Below, one piece after another: positions 8,779 to 21,051 of a DNA stretch of 64,000 nucleotides. The notes beneath the pieces were generated by a model. It worked only from the letters and a program-made list of their open reading frames with translations, was not told the origin of the DNA and did no database searches. Position 1 is the first letter of the stretch. The number at the start of each line of letters is the position of its first letter. Source of the stretch: Henckelia pumila (lineage: Eukaryota; Streptophyta; Magnoliopsida; Lamiales; Gesneriaceae); NCBI RefSeq assembly GCF_033568475.1, contig NC_133122.1, positions 165,504,130 to 165,568,129 on the forward strand, read 5' to 3'. Position numbers and translations under genes: made by a program.

Positions 8779-10352
8779 TGTAGCGACCCGACCCGGATCC
8801 ACTACCTAATCAGAGTTAAGAGCATAATTAAGCATGCATTAAATAAAATCGCTGCGGAAGACTTAAATACAAGCAGACCGGCAGAATACAACCGGCTAAC
8901 AAACTCGATTTATACAACCCAATCGAATTACTTAGATAAGAACCTACAACTAAGTACTGCTGTCTTCAAGGTCACTGGCTCCTCCAGGCTCCTCGTGATC
9001 AATCCTGCACCTACACCTGCCCCATCGAATAGGGTATCCAGATACACAGAAAATACTGGACGTGAGCTCTAAGCTCAATACAAAAGCACGGATAAACATA
9101 CAAGTATGATGCATGCAAATGACAGGGTATCCATATCTGGGATAACTGTATACGAACTGCTCAGATTGGCGCCTGGAATATAAGCTCGTCACATCGGGGT
9201 AGCTAACCACTGTGCGCGACCACTCATTCCCGAAGCACGAACGTGGACCACGGAGTCCTCCAGGTATCAGTACCTAAGGGTACTAGATATCAAACGTCCT
9301 AACAGGGCTGAGTAACCCTAACTGGCTCATCTCGAAAGATATACAGATGTACAGGCACAAGATGATATGCACATGCCGCATAACAATAATAACATGCAAA
9401 CACATAAATGCAACATATAAGCATGCATATCCGCTGGCAATCTCAGTCAGTACTTACGTACCTTTCTAAGGCAGTCCTAGTAGTCCCACTCTAGTTTCCA
9501 ATCCTATCATCAAGTCTACAATTCAAATACCCATGCATTATTCAATAAGCTCTAAAAGCCTTGACTAAGCTATTGCATAATCCTAAATAATTTAAGGAGA
9601 CCATAGCTATACCTGCATCCGTCGTCAGCCCACTGATGGCGACTATCCTGCAACTAGGGGCACACCCCTGCTGCAGCTCCACAGCCTCGAGCACTGCTCC
9701 GCTGCATGAGCACTGCTCTGCTACTGTGTCAGACACTGTCTGACTATACTAAAATATGTTCCCTACTCCAACTCTAAAATAAGAGTACCCAAAGCCCTAA
9801 ATAGAACCTTGCAGGCGAAGGAGAGGAACTGGGAATTCGCACCAAATGAGGAGCTCGTACCTCATATTTATAGAGCACGTTCGGATCGTCCGATCCTGAC
9901 TTCGGATTGTCCGAACTGCTTCGGGCCGTCCGATCATCCGATCTCCGCCACGCGTCCAACCAATCGCATGCAACCATACACCTGTCCAATACACTGTTCG
10001 GGTCGTCCGAACTGGATCTTCGGATCGTCCGAACATCTCCCGGATGACATCACCAATGACGTATTATTTTGGGACAGCTGGCCGCATGAGTTCGGATCAT
10101 CCGAACCCACTTCGGACTGTCCGAAGTCTTCAGAGCTTCCGAAGCCTGGCTCCGTCCATGTTCGGATCGTCCGAACTCAAGTTCGGAGCGTCCGAACCTG
10201 CCGAACCATATCCACCATTTTTGAGTGTCTTGGATCCATTTCTGGACTCCTTTAATTCATCTGGAATTTCCTTAATCATGTTTTACTTAATCTCAACATG
10301 AATATATGATTAATTACTCATTAATCATTAGTTTTGGATACGGGCTACTACA
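8779..10352 (-). mobile_element. 3' LTR of nested Tekay-like element
   Basis: This is a complete 1574-bp LTR. On the minus strand it starts TGTAGTAGCCCG and ends GGGTCGCTACA. A TATA box (minus TATAAATA, about 9864-9872) follows the palindrome array at 9880-10198, so that array lies in U3. ORFs seen here on either strand are repeat shadows. Confidence 0.9.
9880..10198. repeat. Palindrome array ttcggatcgtccgaa in U3
   Basis: About ten copies of a 15-bp near-palindrome, (t)tcgga-3 nt-tccga(a), are spread over 320 bases directly upstream of the LTR TATA box (minus strand). The three central bases vary (tcg, ttg, ccg, ctg, gcg), while the two 6-base arms are kept complementary. Confidence 0.9.
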
Positions 10353-11928
10353 TTCCCACCACCTTAAAAGGATTTCGTCCTCGAAATCTAGAGTAAACCC
10401 CAGGAATATAGTATAAACCATTCGTCCAATTCATTAATAGTTTCGGTTCAAAACATTGGGTCGAATAACCTTTGACAACCCCAATCCTTGCTAAAATTGT
10501 GTCACACTACTGACTATCGTCAGTTATCCATCGATAACCGCAACAACACGGCACCTTCGGTCCAAATTGCCGACTGTATCAGCCACACTGCCTACAAATC
10601 TTAGCGATGACACTCCTACTAAGGTCGTAACTAGCCATCAGCAATTCTCTAGACATGCACGAACTCCATCGCTGCCCACGATAAAACCAGATACAACGCA
10701 TTGTATTTCACTGGTCTAACGGTAACATCGCATCCCTTGACGTTATCGCAAAGTTCTAAACAAATTGATCTAGATTCGACTCTCGGTCAAATCCTAGATA
10801 TCCATTTTTCAAGAACTCGTGTGGGTTACTTTTTATCATGAAGGATAAAATGTATCTTCCAAAACAGTACCTTATGCGAATAGAAATGGCAACTACCGGC
10901 CACCAGTTCGCAAAGCAATCGCATCACTGCCACCACTCTAACCATTTGAAATCCTCAGACTGATTGCGATAAACCTTGATCCGAATCCCGCTATCGTAGA
11001 TAGCATCTAATTTATCCCCTTAGTCATCCTATAATGGATAACCACCAAATCTTGACAATTCCTGGCGTCATAGTACGTACCTTCAGAACTTACTTTTCCC
11101 AATGAATGTTTCCCAAAGAGTACCAACTAAGTAAACAGATGACAAAATCTCTGCTTATTAACCCCAATTGCTACAAAATCCTTGTACACAATTTCTTGTT
11201 TTAATGCACCCTTCGAGGTCGTCGCCTCGAAATTCACTATCATCCTGCTGAAACTCCCAGATGGACCAACACCATCCTCAGCAGTAGTCTATATCAGATG
11301 CTTACTTCTATCTCGGAACTAGAGATAGTATCGACGAAAACGATTCCGATTAATCCTGTTCCAGATAACCAAATCCTTGGCTCCCTAGCGGGGATAACCA
11401 AACGGATTCAACTATATCCCGCACAAAATCTATCAATAGTAGCGGCAATCCCGCTATCTCAACCTCTCAATGACACAGCATATCAGAACGCACTGGGATA
11501 TCAGTGACAACAACCCTGCCAGACTCAGAAAAAACAAGTCTCAGCTGCTGTCTCATCCCATGAAATGACTAATGCTAACTTGCTAATGCTCATTGAAATC
11601 CATAAGCACTTGTCGAATGACCTCTCAAGAACAACTCTTGAGACATATATTGGAAGCACCCCAAGCAAAACACTCTGACCAATAGTCCCCAAAATTTGTC
11701 CACTGACAATCCTGGGACAATCACTGAATCCTATTTCCTCAAACTGGATCAATAATTGCTAACACCAAGCAATGCTCAGATCAAAATCCGTCACTGGTAG
11801 CCAAAGCAACGTTATCAACAACTACGATCACAAGAGCCAACTAATGACCACTTTCGTGATCCGCAGAATCCAAAAGTCTCGATTCCCGCATTCCTGGAGA
11901 TCCCTTATCGACTAAAGAATTTTCTAAT
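10353..11928 (-). mobile_element. Degenerate internal region of nested Tekay element, part 1
   Basis: There is no long ORF on either strand. Next to the LTR, the minus strand reads a residual FRGR-type coding end and then the polypurine tract AAGGTGGTGGGAA (10353-10366). Weak similarity to the noncoding internal end at about 53220-53530 (for example tgatagtca and the gtcaaagg.tattcga block) suggests both belong to one family lacking pol. Confidence 0.55.
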
Positions 11929-13799
11929 TGTAAGAGTGGGTGCCCAGTGAGCCAACTGTGTGGCTATGGGCTTTGATGACTCTTTGTATAAACAATCTTT
12001 TGTTTAATATTATTTACACTTTTATTTATGGCAATGACTTTATATTACTTCATATTGTTATATTGTGATATACTATTGTTGTCTTGATAAAGACCTTGAA
12101 TATACTATAGTGTATGTAAGATGTGGTAGAACATGGAGATGTCTATCATGAAATACATCTTATAGTCACTGTATATTCTAAAAACCGTTCCTAGTCGATT
12201 GAGCCATCCGATAATAAGGATAAGGATCGCTCGAGTTTGAGACTAGCATTTGCGATGCGGAGTACCACGTTTCATTGGTAGGGAACATGGAGATGTTCGA
12301 AGCATGCAAATGGATATTCATAGGATGAATAATCGAACTACCCTATCCGGACTTTCCAAGTGGTTATCACTTATCGAGTGGATAAAGTCCGCGGTTTTGG
12401 TTGTACACCATTAGTCCTTACGACTTGAAACATCATGGAGACTCTATATACTAGTGCTGTGCTTTGACTCGTTTACCGACTCTATGGGGGTCATCAGGTG
12501 TCGAGATTGGGTACAGTTACGACACATATAGGAGTCAATGCATTGTTGTCAAGGATTCACCACATACTTGCGAGTGTGGATATCCTATGCGATCTGAGGA
12601 GATATTAGTGTGACAAATCTCTGGCCAGAGTACTTGATGTGATTTAAGAAATGGTTTCTTAGTAGCACATGCGATGTCACTAATTTGATCTTCAAGATGT
12701 ATTGCATAGTTATCGAATCTTGAGCGACTCTCGATATACCAATGGTTGTTGATTCGATCGGGATATATGGTTGAAGGGACCGTACTGTACGCTAACCAAA
12801 ATCTACTGGTTCTTGTAGGCACTATCAGTGATACCTAGGGAATCATGGGGCGATGTTGCTAGGCGCTTTACCTTGATTCGTTGGGCAAGTCGGAAAGTGT
12901 TGTTCCGAGTCACAAGGAGTTGTGAGCCCACGGCTAGCTGTATCCCTGAACCATTGAGGGTCACACAGTGTAATGGAGTTTTAATCCCCGTTGAGATAGT
13001 TAAATTTAAAGAGTTAAATTTAATGAACTAAGGAGTTGGACTTCTTAAATAAGAGTAAGGGAGTAGGATTTCCTAAAATGACATAGGGATGGACATTTTT
13101 GGAAACCACTGAATTCGGATTCAGGAAAATTTATTTTGACTTTAAAATGTGCAGAAATGGTTTCTGTGCACATTGGTGAAATTGGTTCATCGATCGGAGT
13201 CACGATGAATTTTATATTAATTTCTGAACGTGCGGGCTTTGCTTGTCGGGCCCTAGCTTATGACTAATGGGCCCTAAGGTGTTAGTGGCCTGCATTATAA
13301 ATAAGTTATTGCAGTACAGAAATTACACACAACAGGTCATAATTTTTTAGAGCAAAAATCGAAAACCCTAGTTCCTCTCAAAGATATTTCGGCCGCCCCC
13401 CCTTCACTCTGTCAGAGAAAATTCCGGTCTGTGATTTTGAATTGCAGTCAGGAATAACGAATCAGATTCGTTTAATCTCTTCGCAGAAAAACTTCTGATA
13501 GATTTTCTAGTGCAATCTATCAGAGGGATTTAAACCCCATTCGTGGACCTGATTGAAGGAGTTCATCAGTTCCTGGGAGATACAAGAAGCGCAGAGAAAT
13601 CTGTGTGGTGTCCATTAATCTCGCTTCGAGATTGAAGGTAAAATTTAATTAATTGTTATTTGAATTTTACACACACAATAATTTAATCGTTGTATGGTTG
13701 ATACCCACACCATGGAATTGTTCCATGATAAAAAATTTTTAAACTTCCGCTGCACCGGGTATCAATCGTGATTGATCTGACCGCCAGTTTTTTCCAACA
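11929..13799 (+). mobile_element. 1.87 kb solo LTR inside the Tekay element
   Basis: The sequence starts TGTAAGAGTGGG, ends TTTTCCAACA and is flanked by ctaat / ctaaa, a 5-bp duplication with one mismatch. It has no ORF of note. The end is preceded by the common LTR text cttccgctgcaccgggtatc. No internal region or second LTR exists, so this is a solo LTR left by LTR-LTR recombination. Which strand is sense is uncertain; plus is chosen because the end resembles the R-U5 side of large plant LTRs. Confidence 0.75.
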
Positions 13800-14782
13800 C
13801 TAAATGCACTTGAATCGTTATATCAAAGCATACCATACTTAAAGTACCATTCCCAGTACTTCTTGATTCACTATATCCCATCTGTACTGATTGGAATAAT
13901 CTGATCAATCAAATCGATTTACTATAGCTCTCGCCATGCCTGACGATACCAATTCTAATCAGACAATCATTGATCGATGAAACTCTCATGGCCGATCAAT
14001 ATCGATGATCTCATTGCCACACGCCCGCAGATCCCAACTACTTGGAATCAAAAGAATCACCGCTGATTCAATCACTCATCTTTGACAGAGTCAGACAACA
14101 TTTACATGTAGTCACTAGTGCTAAACCTGCACCAGTCTATACATACTATCACTGTCTATCTTCATCCAAGATGATCATAAGGACTTGTTCAACCCAAGCC
14201 CCAATACAAGTCCGAAATATTTCAACTATCGTTGAACATGCTCCTGATAACTATATCTCTTGCTAAGACTGCAACAAATCGAGACTGAGGTTACTTGCCG
14301 CGGTGTCCCACCTGAAATCACTACCAAGTGTACACTGTCATAAATCACGCTATCCTCACGCCTCAAATAGTCATGTACAATCCTTAGCATCGGATATAAT
14401 CTATCACTGAAGGAAACCATCAATGCTGAAAACTACTCATCCCCGAGTCAAATGTTTCAGGAATTTCACAAACTCATCTCCTGGATAGCCCCTATCACAA
14501 GAGCATCCAAACCCCGACTAGATCCACTAGTCTAGCAGTATCCAATAGACTAAAACTATCTGCTCAGAGTACGCACTCGTCAAGGAAAATCCCTCCAAAG
14601 ACTGGTCCTTATGACAAAACTGCAAACCAATATCTCTGATGACAGTCAGACGATATCTAAACCGCCGATACCTAACCAGGCATCCAATCCAATGTCATAC
14701 CCCGTCGTGACTGTTACCAAAACTCTAGACTAAGTAGTCTTCCCACCGCCAGATCCTGAAGCACGAAAGCTTTCAGGAATTC
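13800..14782 (-). mobile_element. Degenerate internal region of nested Tekay element, part 2
   Basis: This continues the internal region after the solo LTR. It is rich in C and A on the plus strand, with only short ORFs (for example 14042-14266) that resemble no family. I see no retained gag or pol motif. Confidence 0.5.
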
Positions 14783-16072
14783 TGTAGCGACCCTACCCGG
14801 ATCCACTACCTAATCAGAGTGATTAGCGCAAGCAACAATAATTAAAGCGTTAAATAACGGATGATTTCAAAGTACAACAAATCCAATCGGCAGAATACAA
14901 CCGACGATAGAAACAGTGTATAATTCTTTATACAACCAAATCAAAATTAGGGTATCAGAATCCCTAACAAACTACTTCTGCACGGTAGCAACCTCAACCC
15001 TGCTGGGAACCATCGGGACCGTCCAGCCTCAGACCTGACTCGCCACAAGGTGTCCCAAAACACGAAACATAAAGGGCGTGAGCGACTACGCTCAATACGG
15101 AAGCAATGATATAAATAAAAATATGAGCATGCACATGACTTTAAAAATCAGGGTTAAATCACTTTACTCATGGCGCCTGGAATACACAGTACCGGGCAAG
15201 AGAGCGACTCCGCGTGGTACTCGTATATTCCCAAGACACGAATCCTCAGGAAGAATCGCCTCGACTGATGGAAACTGTCATGACTCACATTATACCCGAT
15301 GCAGTCTCCGTAAAAACATATGCATGTGCTAAAAACAGTAAAACATAGCCAATACAGCACATACATCATGCATCACACACATATGTATAAATATCATGCC
15401 GGCTATCTCGGTCAGTACTTACGTACCTCTAACACTGCAGGTCAACTCCTAGCACACCCGTCTAGGTCCAAAGCCTACAAGTCTGCTCTACTGCGTCTAC
15501 ACATGCAAAAGTCCATGCATCACTATAAACGCTCTAAAAGCCTTAACTAAGCTATTTCATACTCCTAAATATTTTTAGGAAGCCAAATTATACCTTCGTC
15601 CATCGTCAGCCCGCTGGTGTAGAATCGCCTCAAAACTTAGGCACACCTCCGCTACGACGCCGGGATCGCTAGGCAACTTCCGGATTCCCAATAGGATGCC
15701 TAGAACTCCGTAGATCTAAGTAAGAAGGTTCGAAAACCAGAGGAAAGGGGGGAAATCGGTGAACAGAATGAGGGCTCGGACCCCTTATTTATAGACGGCG
15801 ATCGGAACGTCCGATCTCTCATCGGAACGTCCGATCGCGAACGGAGCGTCCGATCGTGACATCGGAACGTCCGATGTCACCTCACGTGCGTAAGCAGTGA
15901 CATCATCTTGCTGACGTCGGTGATGACGTCAGCCCTAGCCAGAACGGAACGTCCGATCCTCCAACGGAACGTCCGATCTGTGCTTCGGAGCTTCCGATCC
16001 ACTTTGGATAATTTTAGGCAAAATTTAGTAATTAATTTCCTTAATTACCTTGATTAATTGCGGGTCACTACA
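14783..16072 (-). mobile_element. 3' LTR of a second Tekay family
   Basis: The LTR runs from TGTAGCGACCCTACC to GGGTCACTACA (1290 bp). It shares only the LTR ends and general layout with the enclosing element. A TATA box (minus CTATAAATAAGG, 15785-15794) lies just below a palindrome array. A polypurine tract (minus GTGGGGGAGAA) follows at 16073-16084. Confidence 0.85.
15800..16000. repeat. Palindrome array atcggaacgtccgat in U3
   Basis: Six to seven copies of the 15-bp motif atcggaacgtccgat, and variants with one changed arm, lie directly upstream of the TATA box. The arms differ from those of the 9880 array (atcgga/tccgat rather than ttcgga/tccgaa), but spacing and position are the same. 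Confidence 0.85.
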
Positions 16073-16192
16073 TTCTCCCCCACTTAAGAAATTTCGTCCT
16101 CGAAATTAAATTTTAAGGAAAACATAGTACGCAAAATCAATGCTCTTATTACAACTGAACAATATACATTCGATACAACAGAGTACAAAATC

Positions 16193-16458
16193 TTAAAACA
16201 ACTCGGGGTGCTTGGCTAACATCCGACTCTCCAACTCCCAAGTAGCTTCCTCTGTACCTCTGCGTTGCCACTGTACCATCACCAACGGTATGCGCTTGTT
16301 ACGAAGCACCTTGTCCTTCCTGTCGAGAATCCTGAGAGGTTTCTCCACATATGACAAATCTTGGTCTATTTGCACCTCAGTCGGACACAAGATGTGGGAC
16401 TGATCCGCCACGTACTGTCTCAACAAAGACACATGAAACACATCATGAATCTTTGAAA
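16193..16458 (-). pseudogene. Integrase C-terminus and chromodomain of the second Tekay family
   Basis: The frame reads KIHDVFHVSLLRQYV, then EVQIDQDLSYVEKP, VMVQWQRRGTEEATWE and ends HPELF. This is the C-terminal end of a Tekay/Del-type Pol with its chromodomain, which in such elements directs integration to heterochromatin. The rest of pol is gone: at 16458 the frame runs directly into the LTR of the enclosing element. Confidence 0.9.
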
Positions 16459-17964
16459 GATTTAAATACAAGCAGACCGGCAGAATACAACCGGCTAACA
16501 AACTTGATTTATACAACCCAATCGAATTACTTAGATAAGAACCTACAGCTAAGTACTGTTGTCTTCAAGGTCACTGGCTCCTCCAGGATCCTCGTGCTCA
16601 ATCCTGCACCTACACCTGCCCCGTCGAATAGGGTATCCAGATACACAGAAAATACTGGACGTGAGCTCTAAGCTCAATATGAAAGCACGGATAAACATAC
16701 AAATATGATGCATGCAAATGACAGGGTATCCATATCTGGGATAACTGTATACGAACTGCTCAGACTGGCGCCTGAAATATAAGCTCGTCATATCGGGGTA
16801 GCTAACCACTGTGCGCGACCACTCATTCCCGAATCACGGACGCAGACCACGGAGTCCTTCAGGTATCAGTACCTAAGGGTACTCGATATCAAACGTCCTA
16901 ACAGGGCTGAGCAACCCTAACTGGCTCATCTCAAAAGATATACAGATGTACAGGCACAAGATGATATGCACATGCCGCATAATAATAATAACATGCAAAC
17001 ACATAAATGCAACATATAAGCATGCATATCCATTGGCAATCTCAGTCAGTACTTACGTACCTTTCTAAGGCAGTCCTAGTAATCCCACTCTAGGTTCCAA
17101 GCCTATCATCAAGTCTACAATGCAAATACCCATGCATCATTCAATAAGCTCTAAAAGCCTTAACTAAGCTATTGCATACTCCTAAATAATTTAAGGAGAC
17201 CATAGCTATACCTGCGTCCGTCGTCAGCCCACTGATGGCGACTATCCTGCAACTAGGGGCACACCCCCGCTGCAGCTCCACAGCCTCGAGCACTGCTCCG
17301 CTACATTAGCACTGCTCTGCTACTGTGTCAGACACTGTCTGAATATACTAAAATATGTTCCCTACTCCAACTCTAAAATAAGAGTACCCAAAGCTCTATA
17401 TAGAACCTTGCAGGCGAAGGAGAGGAACTCGGAATTCGCACCAAATGAGGAGCTCGGACCTCATATTTATAGAGCACGTTCGGATCGTCCGATCCTGACT
17501 TCGAATCATCCGAACTGCTTCGGGCCATCCGATCTTCTCATCGGATCGTCCGATCTCCGCCACGCGTCCAACCAATCGCATGCAACCATACACCTGTCCA
17601 ATACACTATTCGGGTCATCCGAACTGGCTCTTCGGATCGTCCGAACATCTCCTGGATGATGTCACCAATGACGTATTATTTTGGGACAGCTGGCCGCATG
17701 AGTTCGGATCGTCCAAACCCACTTCGGACCGTCCGAAGTCTTCAGAGCCTCCGAAGCCTGGCTCCATCCATGTTCGGATTGTCCGAACTTAAGTTCGGAG
17801 CGTCCGAACCTGCCGAACCATATCCACCATTTTTGAGTGTCTTGGATCCATTTTTTGACTCTGTTAATTCATCTGGAATCTCCTTAATCATGTTTTACTT
17901 AATCTCAACATGAATATACGATTAATTACTCATTAATCGTTAGTTTTGGATACGGGCTACTACA
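16459..17964 (-). mobile_element. 5' LTR of nested Tekay-like element, end-truncated
   Basis: It matches 8861-10352 closely but lacks the first 80 or so bases on the low-coordinate side, where it abuts the second Tekay family. It keeps its own copy of the palindrome array (about 17479-17809) and TATA box (about 17464-17471). The primer binding site is lost with the truncation. Confidence 0.9.
17479..17809. repeat. Palindrome array in U3 of the second LTR copy
   Basis: This copy matches 9880-10198 plus one extra unit (atcggatcgtccgat near 17538). Several arms differ between the copies by C-to-T type changes (for example tcgtcc to tcatcc), as expected after methylation of CpG sites. Confidence 0.85.
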
Positions 17965-17969
17965 GCAAT

Positions 17970-18374
17970 CATAGTTCTAGCTGCCTCCTTAAGAGTTCGA
18001 TTTCTTCGTTCAGCAACCCCATTTTGTTGTGTAGTCCGAGCAGCAGATAACTCATGTTTGATGCCCTGGTCATCTAGATAGGATTCAAGGGTTTTGTTTA
18101 AAAACTCAGTGCCTCTATCACTCCTGATCCTGTCTATCTCAGTATGTTTCTCATTTTGCATACGTTTGAAAATTTTTATCAGGTGAGTAGCAGTTTGATC
18201 TTTGGATGATAAGAAAATTACCCAAGTAAACCGAGAGTAATCATCCACAATCACTATGGTATATCTCATTCCCCCTAAGCTCCTAATCGATATAGGACCA
18301 AACAGATCCATATGTAACAGATCCAAGCATTTGGAAGAAGATGAGCATCCTTTGTTTTTAAAAGTGGCTCTCAC
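17970..18374 (-). pseudogene. Copia Pol: first half of integrase core
   Basis: The integrase joins cDNA to the host chromosome. Visible are LLHMDLFGPI with the first catalytic Asp, IVDDYSRFTWV with the second, and the ELSAARTTQQNGVAERRNRT block with the third acidic residue. The frame ends at the nested insertion and resumes at 8778. A stop separates it from the zinc-binding HHCC part upstream (about 18375-18510). Confidence 0.95.
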
Positions 18375-18900
18375 CTATTTGCCCTGCTGACAAGAGGAAC
18401 AAACTCTATCCTTTTTAAAATCACCTTTGGGCAAGCCAAGAACCAACTCATGTTTACTCAGATTCTTAATGGACTTGAAATTTAAATGGTTGAGCCGTTT
18501 ATGCCATAACCACTACTTATCATTCTGAGGAACAAAACAAGTGGGAACTATCGGTTGTTCACTTTGCCAATTCAGCCTATACGTGTTTTTTTCTCTTAGT
18601 CCGGTTAGCATAATATCGTCGTTGCTAGATTTGATCAAGCAAGAATGTTTAAGAAATTCAATAATATAACCATTGTCACATAGTTGACTGATGTTGATCA
18701 GATTATAACATAAGTTATGAACGAGCAATACGTCATTAATGATAAAGTTCCCATGAGTAATCTTACCCTTACCCATGGTCTTACCCTTCGAGTTATCGCC
18801 AAAAATAATCTTAGGCCCTTTGTAGTGTATGATATCGGATAGTAAATCTTTGTTTCCAGTCATGTGTCTGGAGCATCCGCTATCAAGATACCACGTTGAC
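18375..18900 (-). pseudogene. Copia protease and GAG-pre-integrase region
   Basis: The aspartic protease signature YLDSGCSRHMTGN is at about 18850-18895, followed by the FGDNSKG flap-like block and the NLINISQLCDNG motif. Then comes WLWHKRLNHLN...CSSCQQGK (about 18380-18510), the HHCC zinc finger in front of integrase. A stop at about 18513 breaks the frame between the two parts. Confidence 0.85.
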
Positions 18901-18978
18901 CTTTCTGTTGCACTATTCTTCTCGACTGATTTTACTGATAGTACCTGTAAGAAGAATGTACAACCATGGTACCCTTAT

Positions 18979-21006
18979 CTATTTGGGTCCGAATTGGATT
19001 AGACCTTTTGGAACCCACACCTGAATTACTCTAATAGTTTTACCCGTGTGAGTGTTTTTAAGGTGAGTCGGTAGAGGTACACGATATGAATTTGTGTGTG
19101 AGCTAGGCTTTACAGTGTACTGTTTGAACTTCTGATCTGTGTTATTAAGTCTATATCGTTTTTGAATAGGCTTATAATTGAAGTGTTGGTTATGTGTCAC
19201 CCGATGATTCCTGTACTTGAGTTGAATTGGTTCAAACCTTGGTTGTTTGAACTTAGTTTGGTTTCTCATTCTTTGTTCATTCAATCTTGGTTTATTCCAT
19301 GTCTCTTCTTTCCTTGGGATCTTAGGTTTCACATATCCTAGTCCTTCACGCTTACCTTTTTCATAGCGACTTGGCTGTTTAACATGTATATCTGGTTCAA
19401 CATGTTCATATATCGTACTAGATCGAACAAATCTCATCACATTGGGATTGTTCCCACTAGAGTACGATTGAGTATTTTCTTTTGATCTAGTACATTCATT
19501 TGATCCATATCCAAGACCGGTTTTATCACCTGCTTGTTTCTGGTTCTCATGTATCTTATCCAAAGAGACAGAAGCCTTATTCCACGCATTGATTGTTTTA
19601 AGAAACTTTTGATTTTCAAATAAAGTAGCTTGGAATACTCGTTTCATACTATCATTCTCAGTAGCTAACAGATTTAGCTTAGTCTTTAGACCATCAAGTT
19701 CTTTTTGCTGTAAACAGCTAGATTCCCTTGATTTATCAATGAGACATGCTTTTTCTGTTTTTGCTTCCTCGAATGATATAGAAAGCTTCTTATACTCAGT
19801 GACCATCTCATTCAGTGTCTGAATGAGTTCCTCTTGTGTAAAGTCAGATGAGTTGAAGTCAAATACCTCAATGTCGTCTTCTTCATGTATGGAGTTAGCC
19901 ATGAGACATTGAACTTGCTCTTCCTCGCTTTCCTCAGATGAGCTATCTATATCGGTTGAATCAGATTATGTTTCAGCCCATTTGATTTTTCCTTCGTCTG
20001 CAACTAGTACCTTTTGATCCTTCTTGTTTCGATATGTTCTACTTCCTTCTTTGCCTTTCTTCTTCTCATAGTGCTGCTTTCTTTCTTCATTCTTAGGTTT
20101 AGTACAATCTGCAATAAAATGGCCTTGCTTGCCACAGTTAAAGCATGCGGGACCATCCTCTGTATGGTCTTGTTTGTAGTAAGGTTTAAACTTTTTATTA
20201 TTACGCATAAATTTTCCAAACCTTTTGATAAAGAGAGACATAGCTTCTCCACTCATTTGTTCAGCTGTCTTCTTTGTTGTATCCTCGATCGGTTGAGATA
20301 GGATAGTTGTCGTTAGTGACTTGGTGGGGTTTGAAGCTGATGGTTCTTCCTCTGTTCGGATTCCAAGTTCAAACTCATATGCTTTGAGATATGTAAACAG
20401 ATCATGAAGCTCTAGCTTGTTCAGATCTTTTGATTCCCTAATGGCTATGGTCTTGACATCCCATTCTCTGGGTAGTGCTCACATAACCTTCAAAGCAATT
20501 TCACGATTAGTGTATATTTTTCCAAGAGAAATTAATTCACAAATAATATTGTTGAATCTTTCGTCAAACTCAGTCATTGTTTCTCCTGGTTTCATCTTGA
20601 CGTTGTCAAACATCTGTATTGCTATAGTGAGTTTGTTTTCTTTGGTTTGGTCGTTCCCTTCGCACAGTTGAGTGAGTTTCTCCCAAATTTCTTTGGCGGT
20701 AGAGAACGCCTTGATTTTGCTAAACATATTTTTGTCCAGCGTCTTGTACAGTATATCTTTGGCTACGTTATCAAGATTTACTTTCTTCTTATCCTCAGTA
20801 GTACACTCCATTCTGGGTTTCTCGACCATCTGTGGTTCTCCTCTTGTTATGGCTACAACATTGTTGACTTTGAGAATCTTCATGGGTCCGTCAGTGATAA
20901 CGTACCACAGGTCATCATCTCGAGCAGAAAGATGTGCCTGCATACGAATTTTCCAGTCATCATAATCTTCTTTAGAGAACATAGGAATTTTATTTAAATA
21001 AGTCAT
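18979..21006 (-). pseudogene. Copia gag with CCHC zinc knuckle
   Basis: A single minus-strand frame begins with an ATG at 21006 (MTYLNKIPMFSKEDYDDW), the start of the copia capsid (UBN2-type) domain. It is interrupted by stops at 20479-20481 and 19966-19968 and ends at 18979. The capsid core contains AKEIWEKLTQLCEG and FDERFNNII. The nucleocapsid knuckle CFNCGKQGHFIADC is at about 20120-20161. An acidic stretch and a long coiled-coil-like segment follow, then a basic Lys/Arg/His/Asn-rich tail. This very long gag with a C-terminal coiled coil fits large SIRE-like elements. No complete Gag can be made from this copy. Confidence 0.9.
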
Positions 21007-21038
21007 GATGAATATCAGTAGCTAAATAGAAAAACCCT

Positions 21039-21050
21039 CTCTGATACCAC
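21039..21050 (-). other. Primer binding site (initiator Met-tRNA)
   Basis: The minus strand reads AGTGGTATCAGAG next to the 5' LTR. TGGTATCAGAG is the usual copia primer site, complementary to the 3' end of initiator Met-tRNA. Confidence 0.85.
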
Positions 21051-21051
21051 T

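Larger units (their letters stand above)
8779..17964 (-). mobile_element. Nested Tekay-like Ty3/gypsy element inserted in the copia integrase
   Basis: The ends are TGTAGCGACCC...GGGCTACTACA and are flanked by a perfect 5-bp duplication, gcaat. LTRs at 8779-10352 and 16459-17964 share sequence over about 1.5 kb. The internal part lacks a coding gag-pol and includes a 1.87 kb solo LTR and a 1.7 kb piece of a second Tekay family. A polypurine tract and the residual frame end (FRGR-like, tttcgtcctcgaaat) beside the lower LTR show minus-strand orientation and the Tekay/Del type of chromovirus. Confidence 0.9.

Noticed and set aside
9880..10198. CRISPR-like array
   Set aside because: The repeat is a 15-bp palindrome with irregular, short spacing inside a plant LTR; there are no uniform spacers or cas genes.
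9797..10301. Overlapping ORFs of 70-148 codons on both strands in the LTR (and the same at 17396-17913)
   Set aside because: They run through the palindrome array and occur in both LTR copies with no family resemblance. They are by-products of repeats with few stops.
21039..21050. tRNA gene
   Set aside because: The text is only the short complement of a Met-tRNA 3' end used as primer site; no tRNA fold is present here or elsewhere in the window.
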